Positions 9,182-16,947 of a DNA stretch of 64,000 bases are shown one piece after another. Numbering within the stretch: position 1 is the first letter of the stretch; every line of letters begins with the position of its first letter. The position numbers were made by a program, and so were the translations under genes. The notes under the pieces were generated by a model that worked only from the letters and a program-made list of their open reading frames with translations, did no database searches and was not told where the DNA came from. Source of the stretch: Chryseosolibacter sp040902445 (lineage in GTDB: Bacteria; Bacteroidota; Bacteroidia; Cytophagales; Cyclobacteriaceae); assembly GCA_040902445.1 (NCBI GenBank), contig JBBDXJ010000260.1, positions 25,727 to 89,726 on the forward strand, given 5' to 3'.

Positions 9182-9565
9182 ATGGAAAAAGTTCAAATTA
9201 CGACCAAAACCACAACCCTCTACGAAAGGTTGGGAGGTGAAGCAAAAGTCAGGAAAATTGTCAATGATGCGCTTGACAAAAATTACAACAACCCCATTAT
9301 CGGCCATCATTTCAAAAAAGTGGATATGAAGAAGCTGAAGCAATTAGTATTTGAGTTTTTCTCCATGGGAACCGGTGGCCCGCATAAATATACCGGCCGT
9401 GATATGCCTACATCACATGCCAGCCTTAATATCACCGAAGATGATTTCCAGAAATCGAACATTGATGTTACACTGGCTCTACAAGAGAATGGAGTTGGTG
9501 AATCGGAAATTAATGAAGTGATATCTATTCTGGATTCAATGAAAAGGGATGTTATCAGGGCGTGA
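9182..9565 (+). CDS. Group I truncated haemoglobin
   Basis: 127-residue cytosolic 2-on-2 globin. Diagnostic residues are LYERLGGEAKVRKIV at the start, GTGGPHKYTGRDM around 63-75, and H79 in TSHASLNI as the proximal haem ligand. Length and motifs match the TrHbN/GlbN group. Members bind O2 or NO and often act in NO detoxification or oxygen delivery to oxidases. It directly follows the flavin oxidoreductase, which may supply electrons or need oxygen, although this pairing is inferred only from adjacency. A strong hairpin terminator lies 126 bp downstream, so it is probably the last gene of its transcript. Confidence 0.9.
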   Translation: MEKVQITTKTTTLYERLGGEAKVRKIVNDALDKNYNNPIIGHHFKKVDMKKLKQLVFEFFSMGTGGPHKYTGRDMPTSHASLNITEDDFQKSNIDVTLALQENGVGESEINEVISILDSMKRDVIRA

Positions 9566-9690
9566 TCAAAAATCCCAACACCTCCCTGGTTGGTAAATTT
9601 TTCGCAAAGGCACTGGTATGACCGCTAAGGCGGCTGACCGGTATTGCGCAGGCATTACTTACTGCATTGAAAAGGTGAATTTAAAAATCA

Positions 9691-9729
9691 AAAAAGCAGG
9701 ATTTTGCTATCGCAGTAATCCTGCTTTTT
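9691..9729 (+). terminator. Rho-independent terminator
   Basis: A perfect 13-bp stem, AAAAAGCAGGATT at 9691-9703 pairing with AATCCTGCTTTTT at 9717-9729, with a 13-nt loop. The 3' arm ends in T5 and the 5' arm begins with A5, so it could also work on the opposite strand. It ends the oxidoreductase/haemoglobin transcript. The rest of the 454-bp gap up to 10019 holds no convincing gene. Confidence 0.85.
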
Positions 9730-9995
9730 CATGTTTGCAGGGGGATTGATATAAGGAACATAGTTTAGTATCCACTTATGCATTGAGAATTATTTATCCG
9801 GGTTGCGATATTGACATCTCCATCTGCGACTCAGGAACAAACTACCGTTCAGGCTGGGGGTCACTTTTATTCATTTGCGGGAAAATTCACAAGGGTATTA
9901 AAAGACTATACTCACGAGTCATGTCTGCCTGAGTATGCAAATTTCTTGAGTATTACAATTTATACTCCCCATTCGGTCGTTACAGATAAATTTTG

Positions 9996-10003
9996 TATAT
10001 TCG
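9996..10003 (+). promoter_or_regulatory. Putative -7 promoter box of third TIR gene
   Basis: TATATTCG lies 16 nt before the ATG at 10020, again preceded by TG. It follows the TAnnTTC[A/G] pattern shared by the four TIR genes. Confidence 0.45.
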
Positions 10004-10019
10004 ATTTTAAGCCCCCGGT

Positions 10020-10571
10020 ATGCCCGCACTGATTCCCGGCTACGAATACGACATCTTCATCAGCTATCGGCAAAAAGATAACAAGTACGATGGATGGGTG
10101 ACCGAATTTGTGGCCAACCTAAAGAAAGAACTTGATGCTACATTGAAGGAAGAACTTTCTGTTTACTTTGATGAAAATCTGAATGATGGCCTACTGGAAA
10201 GTCACAACGTTGATAAGAGCCTGGAGGGCAAACTAAAATGTTTGATCTTTATTCCAATTATTTCTCAAACGTATTGTGACCCTGCCAGCTTTGCGTGGCA
10301 TAGCGAGCTTCTGGGATTTCGGGATTTGTCCGTGCATGATAATTTTGGTTTGGACATCAGACTCATCAATGGAAATGTGACATGTCGTATTCTTCCGGTC
10401 AGAATTCATGACCTGGATGCTGACGACAAATTACTTTTTGAAAAGGAAACCGGGGGAGTGCTTAGGCCTATCGATTTTATTTTTAAGTCGGCGGTGTTAA
10501 CCGTCCACTCCGGGCAAAAGATGACGACTTTAAAGAAATTACACACACGGCGTTTTATCGGGATCAGATAA
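10020..10571 (+). CDS. TIR domain (5' part of a frameshifted TIR-TM-TolB-TPR gene)
   Basis: Residues 1-157 are a complete-looking TIR domain: YEYDIFISYRQKD, YFDENLNDGLLE, LKCLIFIPIISQ and FAWHSE with E96 as the predicted catalytic glutamate. After FIFKS the frame is lost. The paralogues read PGVNRPLRPND here, and shifting by one base at GCGGTG (10491-10496) gives GVNRPLRAKDD followed by YRDQINKVANAI, joining smoothly to the frame of 10610-12187. One G appears to be missing, and the rest of this ORF (about 25 residues) is out of frame. The intact ancestor would be about 720 residues. If the lesion is real, the cell still makes a TIR domain almost complete up to residue 157 but detached from its sensor. 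Confidence 0.8.
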   Translation: MPALIPGYEYDIFISYRQKDNKYDGWVTEFVANLKKELDATLKEELSVYFDENLNDGLLESHNVDKSLEGKLKCLIFIPIISQTYCDPASFAWHSELLGFRDLSVHDNFGLDIRLINGNVTCRILPVRIHDLDADDKLLFEKETGGVLRPIDFIFKSAVLTVHSGQKMTTLKKLHTRRFIGIR

Positions 10572-10609
10572 ACAAGGTAGCGAATGCCATCCGCAATATC
10601 ATCGTTGCA

Positions 10610-12187
10610 ATGAAGGCCCATGATTCAATCAGGGATACTGGAAATGGGAAACTTAACGACAAAAGGGCCGTCTCTTTAGATTCAATGCGGATGCGGAAGA
10701 GGCTTAGGCTAAGAGGGCTTCTGATTGGTCTTGTTCCATTGTCCTTTTTTATTTATTGGTTACTTAATTCCCAAATTGTAAACAAGCCGGATGTTGAAAA
10801 GTCGATAGCGGTATTGCCATTTAAAAACCTGAGCAATAATCCTGAAGACCGGTATCTGGCGGATGGCATGATGGATGCAATACTAAACCACCTTCAGAGA
10901 ATTAAAGATCTAAGTGTAAGATCCCGTTCCTCTACTGATCAATATCGCGAGTCCGTTCCGACCGCCAGTAAAATCGGGGATGAATTAAATGTCAGCTATA
11001 TTCTTGAAGGCAGCTTTCAGAAGGTTGGAAATAAAGCCAACCTTATTGTCCAGTTAATTCACACAAAAAGCGACGAGCATTTGTGGGCTGAGGAATATAA
11101 CAGGGACTGGTCCGATATATTTAAAGTCCAGAAAGATGTGGCAGGTCTGATTGCTCAGGAATTGTACGCAAATATTACCAGGGAAGAAGCAAATGCGATA
11201 GAAACAATACCGACTTCAAATATGGTAGCTTATGAGTATTATTTAAAAGGAGACAAAGCGCATTGGGATTTCTGGAAAAACAACGACATCCAAAAAATTC
11301 ATGAATCTCGCGAATTATTTCAAAAAGCAATTGACCTCGACGCAAAGTTTTCTCTTGGTTTTACCGGACTTGGCAGGGCTTACTGGATGCTTGCAAACCG
11401 GTCGCCGCTATTAGCAACCGATTATTATGCAAAAGCAAAAGTGAATTTTGAAAAGGCTATCAGCGTTGATGTCTATAATGGGTGGGCTTATTCGGAATTG
11501 GGGGTTGTTAATAGTCTTTGGGATTGGGATTCAACTGCAGCCAGAAAGAACTTTGATCTTGCCAGGAAAATGATCCCGAATGACTGGAATGCATACATTC
11601 ATGATTTCTTTCATTCATACAGGGTGGGCGATTGCAACAGATTGAAAAGGATCGTCCAGAGAATGAAAAGGATTTATCCCAATCTTGAGCAAGATTCAAT
11701 TGACAGCAGAAATATCTTGTTACTGAGATGCCAGGGCCAGGAGAAAAAAATACGAAAGCTTGCTGATTTGTATTTAAAGGATAATTCAACACTCGCTAAT
11801 TCACGTTCTTTTTTTCTTTCTTACCTGCAAAGCAAAGAATATGAAAAGGTCGAGAAAATCGTCAGAAACTATAAAGCAAACAGTAAGTATAGACCTCTGT
11901 ATTATGAATTTGAGGGCATACTAAAAGCAAAAACAGGTGACCCAACCGGTGCTTATGCAATGTTAGATAGTTTGAAGGCGTCAGATGGTCATCTTGCCAG
12001 CATTGCTTCAGTTTATGCAGCACTCGGTGAGGAGGAACAAATGTATAAATACCTCGGTGAGGCTCTCGAGCACAGGGATCCCTCACTTCATCACCTGAAG
12101 GATTTCGGTTCCTTCGATCCCTATTTTGATCAACCGAGGTTCAAGGAAATAGTCAGTAAGATCTGGATTCCATTATCCACAAACTAA
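10610..12187 (+). CDS. Membrane-anchored TolB/FlgO-like - TPR protein (3' part of frameshifted TIR gene)
   Basis: The first ATG is at 10610, but the frame is open upstream and encodes the last TIR residues from 10493. A basic segment (MRMRKRLRLR) precedes a single membrane helix at residues about 36-55 (LLIGLVPLSFFIYWLL), giving N-in topology with the rest outside the cytoplasm. A TolB-N/FlgO-like domain follows from about 62 (SIAVLPFKNLSNNPEDRYLADG, ILEGSFQKVGNKANLIVQLI, LWAEEYNRDW), then TPR-type repeats to the end. Compared with the TIR gene at 4284 this member adds a transmembrane linker, so its sensor body would sit in the periplasm. The upstream frameshift separates it from the TIR output domain. 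Confidence 0.8.
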   Translation: MKAHDSIRDTGNGKLNDKRAVSLDSMRMRKRLRLRGLLIGLVPLSFFIYWLLNSQIVNKPDVEKSIAVLPFKNLSNNPEDRYLADGMMDAILNHLQRIKDLSVRSRSSTDQYRESVPTASKIGDELNVSYILEGSFQKVGNKANLIVQLIHTKSDEHLWAEEYNRDWSDIFKVQKDVAGLIAQELYANITREEANAIETIPTSNMVAYEYYLKGDKAHWDFWKNNDIQKIHESRELFQKAIDLDAKFSLGFTGLGRAYWMLANRSPLLATDYYAKAKVNFEKAISVDVYNGWAYSELGVVNSLWDWDSTAARKNFDLARKMIPNDWNAYIHDFFHSYRVGDCNRLKRIVQRMKRIYPNLEQDSIDSRNILLLRCQGQEKKIRKLADLYLKDNSTLANSRSFFLSYLQSKEYEKVEKIVRNYKANSKYRPLYYEFEGILKAKTGDPTGAYAMLDSLKASDGHLASIASVYAALGEEEQMYKYLGEALEHRDPSLHHLKDFGSFDPYFDQPRFKEIVSKIWIPLSTN

Positions 12188-12352
12188 ATGCTGAGGTGAA
12201 TTGAAACATTCTGGTAATGCTTATGCTTCCTCCAGGCATTTTATATTGACAAATGCAGCCTTATCATTGCTTGAACAATTCAATACAATTGTTGTCATTG
12301 TCTCGTGCCCCTGTTTTTATTGTAGGTTCTGGAAGAGGAGCAAAGTACTACA

Positions 12353-12574
12353 TCAATTTTCGAAAAGCGATTTAGACAAACCAGATTGGCGAATTATGGA
12401 TCGAAGTGTGCCAATTCGAATTTCCTTATGGTCTGGCACTGGAACAGTGATAGTAGAATCGGCAGTTTTACGCTGCATGATCATGTGACTACCTTTTTGT
12501 CGGACTTGCACAAATCCATTTTCTGCGAGAAGCTTGCAGACTTCTCCGCCACCGAAAACTTTCAGCTTACCCAA
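12353..12574 (-). CDS. hicA: HicA-type mRNA interferase toxin
   Basis: 73-residue YcfA/HicA family protein: VCKLLAENGFVQVRQKGSHMIM, with H30 as the predicted catalytic histidine of the double-stranded-RNA-binding-like fold, then TVPVPDHKEIRIGTLRSIIRQSGL. HicA toxins cleave mRNA when not bound by HicB. The start overlaps the end of the upstream hicB by 8 nt, so both are on one minus-strand transcript with antitoxin first. Length and motif are typical for the family. The 165-bp gap to the TIR gene end at 12187 holds nothing recognisable. Confidence 0.88.
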   Translation of the reverse strand: MGKLKVFGGGEVCKLLAENGFVQVRQKGSHMIMQRKTADSTITVPVPDHKEIRIGTLRSIIRQSGLSKSLFEN

Positions 12575-12794
12575 TGGATACCTCGAGACGTGTTACGAAA
12601 ACTTCTCCATGAAGCCGTTCGCTGATTTCCTTACCTGACGCATGCTCAAAGAAAAGTTCAATGGCTTCCTTAAGATTTGCAGTCGCCTCCTCCACAGTTT
12701 CACCCTGGCTGGCAATGTCAAGTTCTGGACAGAAGGAAACATATCCTTCTCCTTCCTTTTCGATTACAGCTGTGAACTGGAATTTCTTATTCAT
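12567..12794 (-). CDS. hicB: HicB-type antitoxin
   Basis: 75-residue HicB-family protein with the partial RNase H-like fold: FTAVIEKEGEGYVSFCPELD, ASQGETVEEATANLKEAIELFFE. This is the short form without a clear C-terminal DNA-binding domain, so autoregulation may need another factor or a cryptic site. It precedes hicA and overlaps it by 8 nt. HicB neutralises HicA by direct binding. The pair sits between two TIR genes, a setting common in accessory and defence-rich regions. Confidence 0.88.
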   Translation of the reverse strand: MNKKFQFTAVIEKEGEGYVSFCPELDIASQGETVEEATANLKEAIELFFEHASGKEISERLHGEVFVTRLEVSIG

Positions 12795-12978
12795 AGTACA
12801 AATGTAAGCAAATTGATTTCAAGGTGTGATTAACTGTGGTCAAAATAAATATCTTTACCTGATGTCTTTATACCGGATTCTGGGATTAAGTCAAATTGGG
12901 ACACTTTCGTTACCCATTGCCAGTGATTTTTTAAACAATTAAGGAGTGAAATGAAATTTCCGGAATAGAAACTTAGGT

Positions 12979-13143
12979 TTAATCGGTTTTTAAATCGCGG
13001 GCTTTTATTCGCACAATCTTTCCATCTCTGGAAATAACCAACTCACCATCTTCCTTTTTTGTGCGTTCAATGAGGCGCCTGATGGCAAGCTTTACGCCTT
13101 CGGTTATTTTGTCCAGCAATTCATCAGGTTCCGGTGTGTTCAT
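12979..13143 (-). CDS. Small orphan protein of 54 residues
   Basis: A minus-strand ORF starting MNTPEPDELLDKITEGVKL and ending in IKARDLKTD before TAA. The sequence is well-formed: an amphipathic helical first half (DELLDKITEGVKLAIRRLIER) and a beta-like second half (GELVISRDGKIVRIKA). Bacteroidota-like codon use and the absence of low complexity suggest it is real. No signal peptide or membrane segment. I do not recognise the family with certainty. It lies 184 bp upstream of hicB on the same strand and could be part of the same accessory block. Confidence 0.55.
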   Translation of the reverse strand: MNTPEPDELLDKITEGVKLAIRRLIERTKKEDGELVISRDGKIVRIKARDLKTD

Positions 13144-13375
13144 TTTTCTAAATGAGGAACTTATCTTTGAAAAGTTGCATTCATATTTCCCTGCGGAGAC
13201 TGCATCTTCGTCAACTATCGACGCAACCGCGTTACGAATACGATACTTTCAGAATGAATTATCGGATTGAAAGTTCTCTTCTACACCGTAACTTTGCATA
13301 AATAGAGGGTATCATTAAGCGCTCTCCGATACGACTTTGAGTTCACGACAGTTGGACCGTTACCTGGAATATTTG

Positions 13376-13383
13376 TATCTTCA
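13376..13383 (+). promoter_or_regulatory. Putative -7 promoter box of fourth TIR gene
   Basis: TATCTTCA lies 17 nt before the ATG at 13401, preceded by TTTG. TTGG lies 20 nt upstream, a plausible -33 element. Same TAnnTTC[A/G] pattern and spacing as the other TIR genes. Confidence 0.5.
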
Positions 13384-13400
13384 ATTTCAAAACCCTCACC

Positions 13401-16400
13401 ATGGCTTGTCTGGTTTCCGGTTTCGAATACGACATCTTCATCAGCTATCGGCACAACGATAATAAGTCAGGTTGGGTGACTGAATTTGTAAAAAACCTTC
13501 AGGAGGAATTAGCAGCCACCATTAAGGATCCCATCTCCGTTTACTTCGATTCAAATCCCCATGACGGATTACTTGAAACCCATATCGTCGGCAAAAGTCT
13601 TGAAGGTAAACTGAAGTGCCTGATATTTATTCCCATTATCTCTCAAACTTATTGCGATCCGAAAAGTTTTGCGTGGCAACATGAGTTTTGTGCCTTCAAT
13701 AAAATGGTAAAGGAAGATGAGTTTGGAAGAGACATAAAATTGAAAAATGGAAATGTAGCAAGCCGGATTCTTCCGGTTAAGGTCCATGATCTTGATGCAG
13801 ACGATCTCCAGGTTTTGAAGGATGAAATAGGAGGGGCCCTCCGGCCAATAGAGTTTATTTATAAGGAGCCAGGTGTCAACAGGTCTTTAAGACCGAACGA
13901 TGAAGTATTGGAAAACTTCAACAGGACAAAATACCGGAACCAGGTCAACAAGGTTGCGAACGCGATTAAAGAGATCATTGCGGGATTAAAGAACTTTGGT
14001 AATCCTGCTTTTTATTCCTCATCCTACGAAAGTGTATCGGAAGAAACGAAAGCACCTCGAGCCAAGTCGATCGTTGTACTGCCATTTGAGGACATGAGTC
14101 CTGAAAAAGATCAGGAGTATTTCTGCGACGGTTTGTCAGAAGAACTTATCAATGCCTTGACGAAGGTGAAAAATATTCACGTAGTGGCCCGCACGTCCGC
14201 TTTTTCATTCAAAGGAAAAGAACACGATGTTCGGAAAATTGGGAAAAAACTGAAAGTAGAATCTCTGTTGGAGGGCAGTGTACGGAAAGCAGGGAACCAG
14301 CTTCGGATAACGGCCCAGCTCATCAACGTTGGAGACGGCTTCCATCTATGGTCGGAGCGGTATGATCGCGAGGTGGCCGATGTTTTTGCCATTCAGGATG
14401 AGATCTCGCTTGCAATAGTCGAAAACCTAAAGATTGAGCTTTTGGGAAAAGAAAAAAACGCGATGATGAAGCGCCAAACGATCGATATTGAAGCTTACAA
14501 TTTGTACTTGAAAGGGCGCTATTTTTGGAATAAGTGGACACCAGGTGACTTCAGGAAAAGTATAGAATTGTTTCAGCAGGCAATAAGAAACGATCCGATG
14601 TATGCCATGGCTTATGTTTCGTTGGCTGAAGCACGTTATCATTTGGGAGTAGGGTATTGGGGCGTTCGGCCTTTGGATATGCTTCCGGATGCCATCGCTG
14701 CTGTCACCAAAGCCATTGAGATTGATCCTGGTCTTGCGGAGGCTCATGCAATTCTGGGCGCTATTAAACTCTGGCATCAATTTGATTTACAAGGTGCAGA
14801 AAGTGAACTCAGGCAATCTCTAAACCTGAACCCAAAAGCTGCATCGGCTCACGATTATTTTTCGCATGTGCTCATAGCGAGGGGAGCACACGAGGAGGCC
14901 ATCGTGGAAATCGAAAAGGCCATTATACTGGATCCTCTCTCCAACTTTATCATTGCAAACACAGGACTTGCCTGCTACAGGGCACGCAAATATGACAAGG
15001 CAATTGCTCATTTTTTAAGGCTTCAGGAGCTGTATCCCAATCTTCCGCTCTGGTCTTTGGTCGGATTTGCGTACATACAGAAAAGAATGTTCGATGAAGC
15101 CATCGAGGCCTTTAAGCAGGGTGTAGCATTTTCCGGCGAACACCATGCTTACCTGTCGCTTCTTGGGTATGGATATGCCGCGGCCGGGAGGGTGGGCGAA
15201 TCGCGAACGATCGTTGTTGAACTGGAGAGACGCCGAAAGACACAATTCTTATGGGATGTGGCCATCGCCATGATATATTCCGCTTTGGGTGAGGAGGATA
15301 TGGCCCTTGATTTACTGGAGCAAGCTTATGAAGACCGGGCGGGGTGGATTATTTGGCTCGGTGTCGAACCTGCTTTTGACAACATACGCGACCACCCGAG
15401 ATATGTCACCCTCCTGATGAAAATCGGACTTTCCGCGTCGGGCCTGGATTCAGAATCACCTCACACCTCGATCCGTAATCCTAAAAATAAAAAGTCCATT
15501 GTCGTTCTTCCTTTCGAAAATATGAGTTCCGACAAAGAGAATGAATACTTCAGCGATGGATTGACAGAGGAGATCATTGCCGATCTTTCAAATGTGCACG
15601 AGCTGTCGGTAATTTCGAGAAGTTCGGCCATGACTTTCAAAGGCACAAAGAAGAAGGTCAGGGAAATTGCGCACGAGGTGGGTGTTCGGTATGTACTTGA
15701 GGGAAGCGTGCGAAAGGAGGGAAGTAATCTCCGCATTACCGCTCAGCTAATAGATGGCATGAGCGATGCGCATCTTTGGGCCGAAAAATATAATGGAACT
15801 ATTCAGGATGTTTTTGAGATCCAGGAACAAGTTTCACGCTCCATTGTGAACGCGCTTAAATTAAAACTCAGCAAGAATGAGGATGATAAAATAGCCCGCA
15901 AACCGGTTGAAAATATTCAGGCTTATGAGTTGTGTTTGAAAGCACAATATGAGTTTTATCGATTCAAAGAAGATGCGTTGCTGCGTGCAATTCAATATCT
16001 GGAAGCCGCTCTTGAGATCGTTGGCGAAAATACTTTTATATACGGTAACCTGGGTTTTATTTATTGCAATCTTTTTAACATTGCCAGTACCGTTAAAGAG
16101 GTTTATCTGGAGAAAGCTCGGATTCTCGCCAGGAAAATCTTTGCCTTGCAGCCCGATGCTTCTGAAGGACATGGCGTTCTGGGTTTTATCAGCTTCTTTA
16201 CCGGAAGTAAAAAGGACATGGTTAAGCATCTTGAGAAAGCGTATGAGGCAAATCCTCACGATTCAAATATTCTTGCCTTCCTCAGCCTCGGTTACTTTTA
16301 TTGTGGGCAGGCGGACGATGCGGAGAGGATCTTAAATAGGCTCAAAGAAATTGATCCTTTTAATCCTATTTACCATGTTCTCATGTCCCTTGTTAGTTTT

Positions 16401-16886
16401 ACGCGAGGAAAATTGAGTCCTGCTTTAGAGTGGAGCCGCGCAGGTTATGAGAGGAATCCCGATGTTCCTCAGGCGCAGTTGTATTATGCCTATTTTCTGG
16501 CTTCTAATAATCGCCGTCAAGAGTCGTATCCTGTCTTTGATCGCCTTATCGCTGATGGTTCCGGAACAATTTTTCATCCCCTGGGTGCGTTTTTGAAATA
16601 TTCAATTCAGGGTGAAAAGGCAAAGGCTCTTGGTTCATTATCCGATGAAATCAAAACCAAATTGAGATACGATTCTGAATGGTGCTGGCTGATAGCCGAT
16701 GGTTATGCTTTGATTCATGAAAAAGAAGAATCACTAAATTGGATAGAGTCTATTGTAAATTCAGATTTTGTTAACTACCCCCTTCTTTCGCAACATGATC
16801 CGTTCTTAGAAAACATCCGGGGTGAACCACGATTCAGGAAACTTATTGAAAAAGTGAAATCTGGCTGGGAGAGCTTTCAAAGTTGA
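13401..16886 (+). CDS. TIR domain followed by two TolB/FlgO-like - TPR modules
   Basis: Intact 1161-residue cytosolic protein. TIR domain 1-195 with FEYDIFISYRHND, YFDSNPHDGLLE and FAWQHE, E95 being the predicted catalytic glutamate. A first TolB-N/FlgO-like domain starts near residue 221 (SIVVLPFEDMSPEKDQEYFCDGLSEEL) and is followed by TPRs to about 680. A second, diverged copy starts near 696 (SIVVLPFENMSSDKENEYFSDGLTEEI) and is followed by more TPRs to the end. The internal duplication nearly doubles the size relative to the 680-residue paralogue. There is no membrane helix, so it is probably a large cytoplasmic scaffold or sensor with TIR output. NAD cleavage is inferred from the TIR family and the conserved Glu. 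It closes the TIR cluster; the next gene is convergent. Confidence 0.85.
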   Translation: MACLVSGFEYDIFISYRHNDNKSGWVTEFVKNLQEELAATIKDPISVYFDSNPHDGLLETHIVGKSLEGKLKCLIFIPIISQTYCDPKSFAWQHEFCAFNKMVKEDEFGRDIKLKNGNVASRILPVKVHDLDADDLQVLKDEIGGALRPIEFIYKEPGVNRSLRPNDEVLENFNRTKYRNQVNKVANAIKEIIAGLKNFGNPAFYSSSYESVSEETKAPRAKSIVVLPFEDMSPEKDQEYFCDGLSEELINALTKVKNIHVVARTSAFSFKGKEHDVRKIGKKLKVESLLEGSVRKAGNQLRITAQLINVGDGFHLWSERYDREVADVFAIQDEISLAIVENLKIELLGKEKNAMMKRQTIDIEAYNLYLKGRYFWNKWTPGDFRKSIELFQQAIRNDPMYAMAYVSLAEARYHLGVGYWGVRPLDMLPDAIAAVTKAIEIDPGLAEAHAILGAIKLWHQFDLQGAESELRQSLNLNPKAASAHDYFSHVLIARGAHEEAIVEIEKAIILDPLSNFIIANTGLACYRARKYDKAIAHFLRLQELYPNLPLWSLVGFAYIQKRMFDEAIEAFKQGVAFSGEHHAYLSLLGYGYAAAGRVGESRTIVVELERRRKTQFLWDVAIAMIYSALGEEDMALDLLEQAYEDRAGWIIWLGVEPAFDNIRDHPRYVTLLMKIGLSASGLDSESPHTSIRNPKNKKSIVVLPFENMSSDKENEYFSDGLTEEIIADLSNVHELSVISRSSAMTFKGTKKKVREIAHEVGVRYVLEGSVRKEGSNLRITAQLIDGMSDAHLWAEKYNGTIQDVFEIQEQVSRSIVNALKLKLSKNEDDKIARKPVENIQAYELCLKAQYEFYRFKEDALLRAIQYLEAALEIVGENTFIYGNLGFIYCNLFNIASTVKEVYLEKARILARKIFALQPDASEGHGVLGFISFFTGSKKDMVKHLEKAYEANPHDSNILAFLSLGYFYCGQADDAERILNRLKEIDPFNPIYHVLMSLVSFTRGKLSPALEWSRAGYERNPDVPQAQLYYAYFLASNNRRQESYPVFDRLIADGSGTIFHPLGAFLKYSIQGEKAKALGSLSDEIKTKLRYDSEWCWLIADGYALIHEKEESLNWIESIVNSDFVNYPLLSQHDPFLENIRGEPRFRKLIEKVKSGWESFQS

Positions 16887-16947
16887 GAATTGGAAGAAGA
16901 GGCGTGCCGCGGTGCACGGAGATGAGGCGTTCTGAATTACTTAATGG

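Noticed and set aside
9811..10032. Frame of 73 residues before the third TIR gene
   Set aside because: It overlaps the TIR start and promoter box, has no domain pattern, and the TIR start is fixed by its paralogues.
12201..12488. Plus-strand frame of 95 residues
   Set aside because: Antisense to hicA, with no family resemblance.
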